Assembly (NCBI RefSeq): GCF_018982885.2
Contig: NZ_CP081848.1
Span: 434,001-498,000 of the forward strand
DNA: 64,000 nt
DNA from: Polymorphobacter megasporae
Lineage (GTDB): Bacteria > Pseudomonadota > Alphaproteobacteria > Sphingomonadales > Sphingomonadaceae
Reading direction: 5' to 3'
Below, one piece after another: positions 47,169 through 56,114 of this stretch. Positions within the stretch are counted from its first letter, which is position 1; each line of letters begins with the position of its first letter. A model generated the notes under the pieces. It worked only from the letters and a program-made list of their open reading frames with translations. It did not search any database and was not told the DNA's origin. Position numbers and translations under genes: made by a program.

Positions 47169-48322
47169 CTGCACCAGCGACGCCCGCGCCGATAGCGGTG
47201 TCCGAATCTGAACTCGTGGACCTGCGCGAGAGGCTTGCCCGCACTCGGTGGCCGGAGGCGGAGACGGTAGGCGACTGGGCGCAAGGGGCACCGCTCGACA
47301 GCGTTCAGGTGCTCTGCGCCTATTGGCGCGAAGAGTACGATTGGCGGCGCTGTGAGGCAATGCTTAACGGCTGGAATCCGCAGCGTATCATGCTGGATGG
47401 ACTCGGCATCCAGTTCTTCCACGTCCGGTCGCCTCAGCCTTCGGCGCTGCCGTTACTAATGACCCATGGTTGGCCAGGTTCCGTCATAGAGTTTCACAAG
47501 ATCATCGGACCTTTGACGGACCCGGCACGTCACGGTGGCGACCCGATGGACGCTGTCCACCTGGTCATGCCGATGCTGCCTGGGTACGGTTTCTCAGATA
47601 AGCCCGCGAAGACGGGGTGGAACCTTGAGCGGACGGCCTCGGCTTGGACGGAGCTTATGCATCGGCTCGGTTATGGTGATCGCTGGGCGGCGCAGGGCGG
47701 CGACTGGGGAGCACAGGTCACCTCGACCCTCGCTTCGCGATCGCCACCAGGGCTCGTCGGCGTTCATTTCAATGGCCATTCTTGGCGACCTACGCCAGCC
47801 GAGCGAAAGCATGCTGACGAGACCGAGACGAAGCTCATCGAGCGTATGGATTACACCGATGCCGAGCTGATGGGCTACAAGAAGCTGCAGGGTACGCGGC
47901 CGCAAACGATTGGTACTGTGCTGGCAGACTCGCCTGCCGGACAGGCCGCATGGATTTTCGAGAAGTATCGCGATTGGACCGACTGCGAAGGCGATCCTGC
48001 CCGCCTCTTCAGCGCAGACGAGATGCTCGACAACATCATGCTTTACTGGCTGCCGAACGCGGGAGCATCCTCGGCCCGTCTGTACTGGGAGGTGGAGCAT
48101 GCGCCGGACGAGGCCTCAACAGTGGCGGTGCCGGTCGCTTTCACCCGCTTCCCAGCGGATCTTAGCGCCCCCTCGCGCCGATGGGCCGAACGGAGGTTTA
48201 AGAACATCGTTTCGTGGCGGGAGGTCGCGAAGGGTGGTCATTTCGCCGCCTGGGAACAGCCTGAGCTGTTCACACAGGAGCTTCGGATCGGCTTGCGGGC
48301 GCTGAAAGCCGCGACCCTATGA
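47165..48322 (+). CDS. Epoxide hydrolase with EHN N-terminal domain
   Basis: This 385-residue protein has the epoxide hydrolase N-terminal (EHN) region of microsomal-type enzymes at residues 1-100 (VDLRERLARTRWPEAETVGD, then YWREEYDWRRCEAMLNGW). An alpha/beta-hydrolase domain follows with MTHGWPGSVIEFHKIIGPL (HGxP), AQGGDWGAQVTST (Asp nucleophile) and KGGHFAAWEQPE (His). This is the best-founded epoxide hydrolase of the set. It ends the operon started at 44319. Confidence 0.88.
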   Translation: MTAPATPAPIAVSESELVDLRERLARTRWPEAETVGDWAQGAPLDSVQVLCAYWREEYDWRRCEAMLNGWNPQRIMLDGLGIQFFHVRSPQPSALPLLMTHGWPGSVIEFHKIIGPLTDPARHGGDPMDAVHLVMPMLPGYGFSDKPAKTGWNLERTASAWTELMHRLGYGDRWAAQGGDWGAQVTSTLASRSPPGLVGVHFNGHSWRPTPAERKHADETETKLIERMDYTDAELMGYKKLQGTRPQTIGTVLADSPAGQAAWIFEKYRDWTDCEGDPARLFSADEMLDNIMLYWLPNAGASSARLYWEVEHAPDEASTVAVPVAFTRFPADLSAPSRRWAERRFKNIVSWREVAKGGHFAAWEQPELFTQELRIGLRALKAATL

Positions 48323-48832
48323 GCGGCGAGATCGTGATGACACGGAAAATATGGTTTTGCAGACAAGAACAACCTGATTCATCTTTGCTCACGCCAGACC
48401 GCTTGGCTGTATTAGCATTTACCGAGTATGCAACAGTATTCGGTGGCCCGTCCGCTCGACCACATCATACGTGTTCCAAGCCGACCCTACATCGCAACCC
48501 TTCCGCGTCTACGTCTATAAAGCTAAATACACGACAGCTGTTTTTATCGATCCGGCGTGACGGCATGCCGTCGACAGTCGCGGGATCGATCGTCGCTATC
48601 ACCGGAGCCTCCATCAAGCGCCGATGCCAGAAGGCGGTTGGTCCGACCCGACTTCGCGTACTCAGCTGCAAACCGTATCGTTGCCTCCCCGAGGAATTGC
48701 CCGAGTGTTTGATCCTCAGATCGAACTTCAGGGGCTGACCTCATCTCAGTGTGCCAGTCGCGGGCGCGGGTTTCAGATCGAGGTCCTGATAATCGAAGCT
48801 GAAGTCGGCGAGAGGCGAAACCGGTTTGAGGC
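48323..48832. other. No recognisable gene
   Basis: This is the gap between two convergent operons. A plus-frame IVAITGASI near 48588 faintly recalls an SDR start but nothing follows in frame. No clear terminator hairpin with a T-run was found. Confidence 0.45.
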
Positions 48833-50314
48833 TTACGCGGTCGACATGGCCGTTAGCATCGAGCCGAAGGTGACGAATGCAGGCTCGATATTCGGGTCGG
48901 TGAAGCGCGCGATAAACGTATCGTACTGATGCGGCACCAGCGGGCCAATCATCCTCGGCGTCGTTTTGAAGTCGATCGTCAGCCCTGATGCGGTCGCCGT
49001 TACGGCAACATGTCCGTACCACGGATCGACATAGTCGCCGGCGTAGCTACGAAGCGGCAGCGATGGCTTTGCAGGGGAAGGCGCAACTGCCGTGTAGTTC
49101 GCCGCGGCGACGGCCTCGGCAACCCGAGCGTGCGCCAGCGCGATCAGCTTTTCTGGCCAGTCGGCTTTGGGCAATCCGAGATAATGATCGAGCAGTTCGT
49201 ACATCAAGCCGCGCATGACGTACCCATCTTCCGAGTTGATCAGCATCGTGAAGCCGACATTCTGCTCAGGCATCAAAACCACTATCGCCTGGAAGCCGAA
49301 CACCGCGCCCGAATGCCATACGATTTTCGTGCCGCGATAGTCGCGGACATCCCAGCCGAGCGCATAGCCGTCGAAGTTCGCCTTGGTCGCAGTGAAGCCG
49401 GGAGGAGCGTCAGCGATCGGCTGGAAGACGAGCGGTGACCACATTGTCTTCGACGCCGCTTCGCTGAATAGCCGGGTCCCGTCGGCAAGCGCCCCGTGCG
49501 CGAGTTGCAGGCTCATCCACTTCAGCATGTCTTTGGCGCTCACTGCCATGCCGCCGGCCGGGGCGCCGTTGCGGCCGAGTTCGTCGCGCTCGTCTATGCG
49601 GATCTGCGTGCCCGCCCCGCGCAGGCCGCCGTCGAGCCGCGCGTGCGGGTAGGCACGGTCGGCGACGGCGAAGCGCTCGCCGGACCCGGTCGTCGACTCG
49701 AGCATACCCGCCGGACGCAGAACGTCTTTGCGGACATAGTCCTCCCACGTTTGGCCGGTAACTTCCTCAATCAGCTGCCCCGCGACCATGTAGAGGACGT
49801 TGTCATAGGCGAAGGCGCTCCGAAAACTCGTCGCGGGCTTCAGAAAGGCTAGACGTCGGACGCTCTCGCGCCGGTCGAGAATGGTCCGCGGTACGAACAG
49901 AAGGTCGCCCTCGCCTAGCCCGAGGCCCGAGCGGTGGACCAGGAGGTCGCGGATGGTTATCTCCCGCGTGACCCACGGATCGTACATCCGGAACCACGGC
50001 AGGCGATCGATGACCTTGTCGTCCCAACCGATCCGGCCGGCATCGACCAGTGTCGCCAGCGCCGCGGTTGTGAATGCCTTACCCGTCGAGCCGTTGGGAA
50101 AGAGCGTGTCCGCGTCGACCTTGGCCGGTGAGCCCAGGGCACGGACGCCGAAGCCCTGGACGAACGTCGCCGTGCCGTTTTCGACGATGGCGACGCTCAT
50201 CCCGGGTATTCCGGCCTCGGCCCGAAGCGCGTCCACACGCGCGGCAAACCCCGCTGGCGGGGCGGCGGCGACCGGGGCCGCCACCAACAGGATGACGACG
50301 AACAGGCGAATCAT
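48833..50314 (-). CDS. Periplasmic serine hydrolase (beta-lactamase fold)
   Basis: This 493-residue protein has a signal peptide (MIRLFVVILLVAAPVAA). Class C-type active-site motifs are present: GSTGKAF (SxxK, about residue 76), AFAYDNVLY (YxN) and VWHSGAVFG (HxG). The last 110 residues form a beta-rich domain often attached to D-stereospecific peptidases and esterases of this fold. It could cleave D-amino-acid peptides or esters in the periplasm. It overlaps the YkvI-like gene upstream by 4 bases and is the last of the seven-gene operon. Confidence 0.87.
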   Translation of the reverse strand: MIRLFVVILLVAAPVAAAPPAGFAARVDALRAEAGIPGMSVAIVENGTATFVQGFGVRALGSPAKVDADTLFPNGSTGKAFTTAALATLVDAGRIGWDDKVIDRLPWFRMYDPWVTREITIRDLLVHRSGLGLGEGDLLFVPRTILDRRESVRRLAFLKPATSFRSAFAYDNVLYMVAGQLIEEVTGQTWEDYVRKDVLRPAGMLESTTGSGERFAVADRAYPHARLDGGLRGAGTQIRIDERDELGRNGAPAGGMAVSAKDMLKWMSLQLAHGALADGTRLFSEAASKTMWSPLVFQPIADAPPGFTATKANFDGYALGWDVRDYRGTKIVWHSGAVFGFQAIVVLMPEQNVGFTMLINSEDGYVMRGLMYELLDHYLGLPKADWPEKLIALAHARVAEAVAAANYTAVAPSPAKPSLPLRSYAGDYVDPWYGHVAVTATASGLTIDFKTTPRMIGPLVPHQYDTFIARFTDPNIEPAFVTFGSMLTAMSTA

Positions 50315-51393
50315 ACAGCCTCCGATGTCCTAAGCAGCCGTGCCAATCCAAGGGTCAGCAGCGGCAGAACGTAGACGATCAGGAACACCACCGCGAGCGC
50401 GCGGTACCCGCGCGCGATAAGTGCGACTAGACCGAAGCGGTCGGCGACAAATATGCACGCAGTTACAATCCCCGCAGCTAGAATCGCACGATCGCGTGCG
50501 CCGAGCGCGCGACGCGACGCGTGCGCGATCCGCTCGACGATGGCGTGAACCGCGCCGGTGCCGCTCTCGAGAAGCGCTGCGAAGATCATCGTCTGGAACA
50601 ATAGGCGAAAGGCGGGCATGCCGAGAGCCGAGAGCATCGTGTCGGACGGCAGCGTCGCGCTCGCGATGCCCGGCAGAAAGGCCGTCATCGCGACAAAGAA
50701 CACGATCGCCGGCGCCATCGCAAGCGGTCCGGCGATCAAGCCGGCGGCGATCGCATCGCGGCGGCTCGTCAAATGGCGCAGTACCGGCAGTACGACGACC
50801 GCCCCGACGATGTTGTAGCTGGCATAGGTCACACCACCGACGACCCAGTCTCGCGGCGGCGGAGCGTCGACGAACGCTCGACGGATCCCGCCACCGAAGT
50901 GCATCACCGCGAGGATGAGGAAGACAGCGTACACCCCGTATAGAATGAGGGAGACATATTTGAAGAGCCGCTCGACGCCGGCGTTGCCGAACGTGGCGAA
51001 GACGACGATAGACGTGGCCAAGGCCAACGTTCCCGTCAGCTGCGGCGCGCCGAGGGTCGCCGCGCCGATCGCCCCGGCCGCCGCGCCGAACACCGCCAGC
51101 ACCACGACGACGAACAGAAGGTACGAGATCTCGAAGACGACCCCACCGCGGCCAAGAAGCGCCGCGAACAATGCCCTATAGTCGCCTGCGCCGACACCGT
51201 GCGCGAAGGCGAAGGTGGTCGCCGCGACGCTGCTCCAAATGAGCGTCGCCAAGATCATGCCCGCTACGCCGCCCCATGGTCCGGCAGGGAGTTCGCGGCC
51301 CGTGGCGTAGCCGCCGCCGATGACGACCGCCTTGAACGCCAACCCCGGTAATATGAAGCGCTGGAAGCGCGTAGCGGAATCGGGCGTCGTCAT
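50311..51393 (-). CDS. YkvI-like inner-membrane transporter
   Basis: This 360-residue polytopic protein has about ten helices. GLAFKAVVIGGGYATGRELP opens the protein, and GVTYASYNIVGAVVVLPVLR in the middle fits the YkvI family, distantly related to amino-acid/NSS-APC-fold carriers. The substrate is unknown. Position suggests uptake or export of an amino acid released by the pathway. It overlaps the DUF1611 gene before it and the serine hydrolase after it (both ATGA). A longer frame running into the preceding gene is not used. Confidence 0.72.
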   Translation of the reverse strand: MTTPDSATRFQRFILPGLAFKAVVIGGGYATGRELPAGPWGGVAGMILATLIWSSVAATTFAFAHGVGAGDYRALFAALLGRGGVVFEISYLLFVVVVLAVFGAAAGAIGAATLGAPQLTGTLALATSIVVFATFGNAGVERLFKYVSLILYGVYAVFLILAVMHFGGGIRRAFVDAPPPRDWVVGGVTYASYNIVGAVVVLPVLRHLTSRRDAIAAGLIAGPLAMAPAIVFFVAMTAFLPGIASATLPSDTMLSALGMPAFRLLFQTMIFAALLESGTGAVHAIVERIAHASRRALGARDRAILAAGIVTACIFVADRFGLVALIARGYRALAVVFLIVYVLPLLTLGLARLLRTSEAV

Positions 51394-52448
51394 TTCAGGC
51401 AGGCTTCGACCAGCGCATCGAACGCCGCGCCACCGCGGATCGGATCTGCTACGGGCAGGCCGTGCCGGGCAGACTCGAACGCCATCAATGTCTTTGCGGC
51501 TTTCGCATCCATCGCCGACGTGTTGAGCGCGATGCCGCCGCATACGATGTTCGGGTTGGTCGTCCGCCCGAGCATGACCGTCAAGCCGATAACCTCGGCG
51601 ATCGAGGGTAGGGCGAAATCCGGCAGACCCATAATGTGGGTCCGCGCCGGATCGTGGCAAACGACGAAAACGTCGGGCTGACTGCCGTGGAGCAAAGCCA
51701 GCGACACGGATGCATAGGCAGGATGGAATAGCGAGCCCTGACCCTCGATCACGTCCCAATGATCCGGGGCAGCATCGATGCTGAGCATCTCGGCGGCACC
51801 GGCGGCGAAGTCGCTTATGACCGCATCGATCGGAATGCCGCCGCCCGCGATGATGATGCCGGTTTGTCCCGTCGCCCGAAAATCGACATCGACGCCGCGT
51901 CGGGCGAATGCCCGGGCGATCGAGAGCGCCGTGTACTTCTTGCCGAGCGCGCAATCGGTACCTACTGTCAGCAGACGCTTGCCCTGCCGCCGACGCCCGG
52001 AGCCGACCGGAATCGCTGCCGGCGGTATGCGTACATCGATGAGAGCCTTCCGCGTTTTCGCCGCGGCTATTGCGAGAACGGGCAAGTCGCCCAGCCGCTG
52101 GTGCATTCCGCTGATCAAGTCGAGTCCAGCGTCCAGCGCCTCGACGAGCAACGGGAGCCACGCCGGGGCGATCATACCGCCTTCGACTGCGACGCCAATG
52201 ACCAGCGCCCGCGCGCCGCGGAACCGCGCTTCGGCCGGTGTCATCCGTGGCAGTCCCGTGGTGACCGTGCATCCCGGCAGAGCGCACTCGCCGACGCAGC
52301 GGTCGCTGGCCCAGTCGCGCAGTCCGAATGCGGTTTTGGCGTAGGCATCTGCGGAGACCTCGCCGAGAAACAGCAGATACGGCGACGGTAGAGACCGCAA
52401 CTGCGCCACGTCGTCGCCGCGCCAAGTCTGCGCGCCGATGATCGGCAC
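51390..52448 (-). CDS. dgcN: DUF1611 protein, DgcN-like D-glutamate N-acetyltransferase
   Basis: This 352-residue DUF1611 protein has an N-terminal part (1-130) with LLFLGEVSADAYAKTAFGLR and LVIGVAVEGGMIAPAW. The C-terminal P-loop domain starts GTDCALGKKYTALSIARAF, with DVIEGQGSLFHPAYASV as Walker B-like region. DUF1611 proteins named DgcN N-acetylate D-glutamate, and the product is epimerised by DgcA to the L-form. A DgcA-like gene is three genes upstream, which supports the assignment. The start is GTG at 52448, 4 bases after the TonB receptor stop. Confidence 0.72.
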   Translation of the reverse strand: MPIIGAQTWRGDDVAQLRSLPSPYLLFLGEVSADAYAKTAFGLRDWASDRCVGECALPGCTVTTGLPRMTPAEARFRGARALVIGVAVEGGMIAPAWLPLLVEALDAGLDLISGMHQRLGDLPVLAIAAAKTRKALIDVRIPPAAIPVGSGRRRQGKRLLTVGTDCALGKKYTALSIARAFARRGVDVDFRATGQTGIIIAGGGIPIDAVISDFAAGAAEMLSIDAAPDHWDVIEGQGSLFHPAYASVSLALLHGSQPDVFVVCHDPARTHIMGLPDFALPSIAEVIGLTVMLGRTTNPNIVCGGIALNTSAMDAKAAKTLMAFESARHGLPVADPIRGGAAFDALVEACLK

Positions 52449-52452
52449 GACG

Positions 52453-54714
52453 CTACAACGCGGCCGTGAGCGCCAGCCCGACCGTGCGCGGTCGGATCAC
52501 GCCGGTTGCGACCGCACCATTCGGGTTGATCGGACCGCCGTTCGCCATCGCGGCGCCAGTGGAGGTCTTACCCTCCGCGTTGGTCACGTTCTTGACGTAG
52601 GCTTCTAGACCGAAGCGGCCGAAGTCCGCACCGGCGCGGAGGTCGACGACCGTGTACTGCGGCAGCTGACGCTGCCGGCCGTTGGTTGTACGGAACGTCT
52701 GATCGAAGTCGCCCGGCTGCTTCGACAGGAAGCGCGACGACACGCCGACAAACGGCTTAAGCATGTCGCCGATCGACCAGGCGTAGTCGCCATTCAGATT
52801 GACGCTGTACTTCGGCGTGAACGGTAACGCGTCCCCGGGCCGACCGCCCACCAGTGGACCTGCGTCGTCGACCAAGCGGGCGTGCGTGTAGGCCCCATTG
52901 ACCGAAAAATTGAGGCCAGGCGTCGGCCGAACAGTCGCGGTCAATTCGAAACCATCGCTGCGAGCCTTGCCGGCGTTTACATTGATACCGAAGTTGTTGA
53001 CGATCGCGAGGAGCTGGATGTTTTTCCAGTCGATGTAGAAGATGTCGGCATCGATGCTGAACGTCCGGTCCGCCGTCTGCGCCTTGATGCCGACCTCGTA
53101 GTTGGTCAGCGTGTCGGAGGTGTAGCTCGTCGGCGTTCCCGGGGGAGCACCGGGCGGGAGGACGTTCGGTCCGCCCGGCCGATAACCCTTTGCAACCCGG
53201 CCGTAGACCGATAGGTTTTCTCCGAATTTGACCTTGGGTGCAGCCGAATAGGTGAAAACGTTTTCCGCCGACGTCGCGGTCGGGAAGATGCTGGTCCCCC
53301 CGGCGAGCGCTCCGGCAGTGTCCTGATTCGCGCGCTGACTGTTATGGCTGTAGCGGCCGCCTAGGTCCAAATCGAAGTGCTCGCCGAAGTGAAGCGTGGC
53401 ATTGCCGAACCCCGCGGTCTCTTCGTAGCGTGACCGGAGGTTCACCAGCGCGAGCTGCGGCAGCCCGGTCGCGGGGGTCAGAGTGCCTGGGACGACCGCG
53501 ACGTATTCCTGACGGATATAACCGCGCTCGTTAGTGTAGTAGACGCCGGCGAGAAGATCGATGAAAGACAGCGACTTCGTCAGTCGCATCTCCTCGGTGA
53601 ACTTGTCGTCGTTGGTGTTCTGACCGAGGTAGAGCTCATTTGGCACTTTGAAGATCGCGTTGATCAGCCCGCTGAGGTTGTTCGTAGCATCGGTGCGGCT
53701 CGTCTGACGTTGGGTGCCGTAGCTCGTCGACGACGACACGTCGACGAAGCCGAGATCGAGATGGCCGGTACCATTGTAGACGCGGTAGGCGACATTGCTG
53801 AACGAAGGCACGAACTGCGACAATGTCGGCTGGCCATAGAGTGTCGAGAGCGTGTCGGGATCGCTCTCGACGGTCGACCGCGCTTTGGCTTCGATGTTCT
53901 GCAGGATCGCGCTCGCGCGGAACGAGAACTTCGAGCTCGGCTCAAACAGGATGGAAGCCCTTCCCCCATAGACACGATCACTGTTGATGTCGTTCTGCCG
54001 ATCCGATCCCCCGGTGCCGATCGAATCGATGAATCCGCCGTCGCGGCGATAGAAGCCCGAGGCGCGGACCGCGAGCGTCGGCGTCAGCGGCACGTTGACG
54101 ACGGCATTTCCGTAATAGGAAACCTGGCCGCCCTCGACCGCCTCGACGCCCCCACGGCCACGTGCACTGAGCGTGGTCGGATCGGGAGCGTTAGTGACGA
54201 ATTTGAGGATGCCGCCAAGCGAATTCGACCCGTAGAAGGTGCCTTGCGGGCCGCGCAAGACCTCAATGCGCGAAAGGTCGAACGTGTCGAAGTCTCCAGC
54301 AAGAACCGCCCCGTTGACCAGACCGCTCGACGAGCCGAACGGCGTCTCGTCGACGTATACAGCAACGGTCGAGGCTACCCCGCCAGCGTTGATGCCGCGC
54401 AGTATCAGACGTCCCGCGCCCGGCGTCGATTCGGTGAGTTGGAGGCCGGGAACAAGCTTCAGGTAATCCTGAAAGCTCGTCGCCTGCTGCAGTTCGAGAG
54501 TGGTGCCCGACACGACGGAGATCGACTGTGGCACATCGATCAGAGCCTGACTGCGCTTCTGCGCGGTGACGACGATGTCCTCGGCGCTTCCAGAACCGGC
54601 GCCGGCTTGAGGATCCGCGTTCACGGCGCCGGAAAGGGGCACCGCGGAAGCCGATTGCGGAGCCGCGGCCAAGAAAGCGGCGGTCGACAGAATCAAGGCG
54701 CGCTGCTTCATCAT
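52453..54714 (-). CDS. TonB-dependent outer-membrane receptor
   Basis: This 753-residue protein has a signal peptide (ILSTAAFLAAAPQSASA) and a TonB-box-like EDIVVTAQKR. The plug domain follows (about 60-170, LIDVPQSISVVSGTTLELQQ), then a 22-strand-type barrel ending VIRPRTVGLALTAAL. Sphingomonads use such receptors widely for carbohydrate, peptide and aromatic uptake. Within this operon it would import the peptide substrate. Its start overlaps the POT gene stop. Confidence 0.92.
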   Translation of the reverse strand: MMKQRALILSTAAFLAAAPQSASAVPLSGAVNADPQAGAGSGSAEDIVVTAQKRSQALIDVPQSISVVSGTTLELQQATSFQDYLKLVPGLQLTESTPGAGRLILRGINAGGVASTVAVYVDETPFGSSSGLVNGAVLAGDFDTFDLSRIEVLRGPQGTFYGSNSLGGILKFVTNAPDPTTLSARGRGGVEAVEGGQVSYYGNAVVNVPLTPTLAVRASGFYRRDGGFIDSIGTGGSDRQNDINSDRVYGGRASILFEPSSKFSFRASAILQNIEAKARSTVESDPDTLSTLYGQPTLSQFVPSFSNVAYRVYNGTGHLDLGFVDVSSSTSYGTQRQTSRTDATNNLSGLINAIFKVPNELYLGQNTNDDKFTEEMRLTKSLSFIDLLAGVYYTNERGYIRQEYVAVVPGTLTPATGLPQLALVNLRSRYEETAGFGNATLHFGEHFDLDLGGRYSHNSQRANQDTAGALAGGTSIFPTATSAENVFTYSAAPKVKFGENLSVYGRVAKGYRPGGPNVLPPGAPPGTPTSYTSDTLTNYEVGIKAQTADRTFSIDADIFYIDWKNIQLLAIVNNFGINVNAGKARSDGFELTATVRPTPGLNFSVNGAYTHARLVDDAGPLVGGRPGDALPFTPKYSVNLNGDYAWSIGDMLKPFVGVSSRFLSKQPGDFDQTFRTTNGRQRQLPQYTVVDLRAGADFGRFGLEAYVKNVTNAEGKTSTGAAMANGGPINPNGAVATGVIRPRTVGLALTAAL

Positions 54715-56114
54715 GATCTATTCCCCTCTATCCCAGGATCGCCAACATCACCCTGGCCAATCCCATGTTGGACGATACGATCCCGATCGGAGAAGTCAAA
54801 GCTTTCGTCTAGTCGATGCAGCATTTCGGCGCGGGCAAGCAGAGGTCGGCTAAGCCGCAGCAAAAGTGCCGCAAAGACTGCTACGGCAGCCAACAGCGTG
54901 AAGTAGGTGCCATGGCCCATTCGGCTCCAAAGGGTGCCGACGGCTCCAGCGGCGAGACTGCCGCTGAAGATCGTCAGAAACCATGCCGCGACGGTGGTGG
55001 CGCCGAAGCCGGGCGCGGCTAGTTTCGCGAACAGTCCTAGCCCCGTCGGCAAAACGAACAGTTCGCCGAGCGTATAGATCGCAAAGAATGCGATCAGCCA
55101 AACCGAGTCGGCGCGGCTGTTGCCCGCAGTCTCCGCGACGACCGCCAACAGAAGATACGCGCCGCCGACGATCATCGCGCCCGTCGCCATGCGTCCAATC
55201 GCGTCGCGCGCCAGCCCGCCTGCCTCACGGCGCCGCCAGATGGCGAGCAGGACGGGGGTCATCGCCATGACGAATAGAGGGTTCAGAGACTGAAACCACG
55301 TCATAGGGACGATGATATCAGTGCTAAACAAATGGACCCGACGATCGATGCCGACGTCTGCCCATAATGCAACGGTATTGCCGATCTGCTCATATGCGCC
55401 ACGGAACACGGTCACCGCGAGTGCGACGGCAACGAGGACGGCGATCGTCGCGCGGTCGAAGCCGGTGGCGGCACCGCGGCGTTCTGGCCGCGCCGTCCGA
55501 TCACGTTCCGGCGGCAGATAGCGCCCGCCCCACAGATAGATCATCAACCCGGCAACCATGCCAAAACCCGCTGCGCCGAAACCATAGTACCAGCCGTAGA
55601 CCTCGCCGAGCGTCCCGCAGATCAGTGGGGCGAGGAAACCACCGATGTTGATGCCGACGTAGTATACGTTGTACGCCCACGCACGTCGCGGGTCGTCGGC
55701 CGTATACAGGTCGTTGATCTGACTCGGCAGACTTGGCAGGAACAGCCCGTTGCCAAGCGCGATCGTCGCCAACGCCGGATAAAACAATGGCGGAAAGATC
55801 ATCATAAAGTGACCAGCTGCCATGATGCTTGCGCCGAACAGAACAGCGCGGCGCTTACCAAGGTAGCGGTCGGCGATCACCCCGCCGACGATCGGCGTGA
55901 AGTATGCGCACGCTGTATAGGTGCCGTAGACCAGCGAAGCGGTGCCCTGCCCAAGCAGCAACGACTTGGTCATGTAGTAGACCAGCAGCGCCCGCATGCC
56001 GAAGTACGAGAATTGCTCCCACATGTTTGTCAGGAATAAAACAGTAAGGCCACGCGGCTGACCGAACCAATTTCCCTGCCCCGTAGGCCCGGCCGCCGGC
56101 GCGAAGATTGTCAT
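54711..56114 (-). CDS. POT/PTR2-family peptide transporter with altered ExxER motif
   Basis: This 467-residue inner-membrane carrier has about 12-13 helices. It has PTR2 landmarks: GMRALLVYYM in helix 1, GGVIADRYLGKRRAVLFGA after helix 2, and AWAYNVYYVGINIGGFLAP (PTR signature 2). The proton-coupling ExxER motif of helix 1 reads NMWEQ, so the first Glu is Asn and the Arg is Gln. It would import di- or tripeptides into the cytosol. It overlaps the DgcA-like gene upstream (ATGA) and the receptor gene downstream. The start at 56114 is internal to a longer frame. Confidence 0.87.
   Translation of the reverse strand: MTIFAPAAGPTGQGNWFGQPRGLTVLFLTNMWEQFSYFGMRALLVYYMTKSLLLGQGTASLVYGTYTACAYFTPIVGGVIADRYLGKRRAVLFGASIMAAGHFMMIFPPLFYPALATIALGNGLFLPSLPSQINDLYTADDPRRAWAYNVYYVGINIGGFLAPLICGTLGEVYGWYYGFGAAGFGMVAGLMIYLWGGRYLPPERDRTARPERRGAATGFDRATIAVLVAVALAVTVFRGAYEQIGNTVALWADVGIDRRVHLFSTDIIVPMTWFQSLNPLFVMAMTPVLLAIWRRREAGGLARDAIGRMATGAMIVGGAYLLLAVVAETAGNSRADSVWLIAFFAIYTLGELFVLPTGLGLFAKLAAPGFGATTVAAWFLTIFSGSLAAGAVGTLWSRMGHGTYFTLLAAVAVFAALLLRLSRPLLARAEMLHRLDESFDFSDRDRIVQHGIGQGDVGDPGIEGNRS

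Noticed and set aside
48588-48640. IVAITGASI in plus frame as an SDR gene start
   Set aside because: The match is under ten residues, and no further SDR motif follows in any frame.
51394-52425. Extension of the YkvI-like frame through the DUF1611 gene
   Set aside because: The DUF1611 frame has the family P-loop. The extension has no domain and the ATG at 51393 gives an ATGA overlap.
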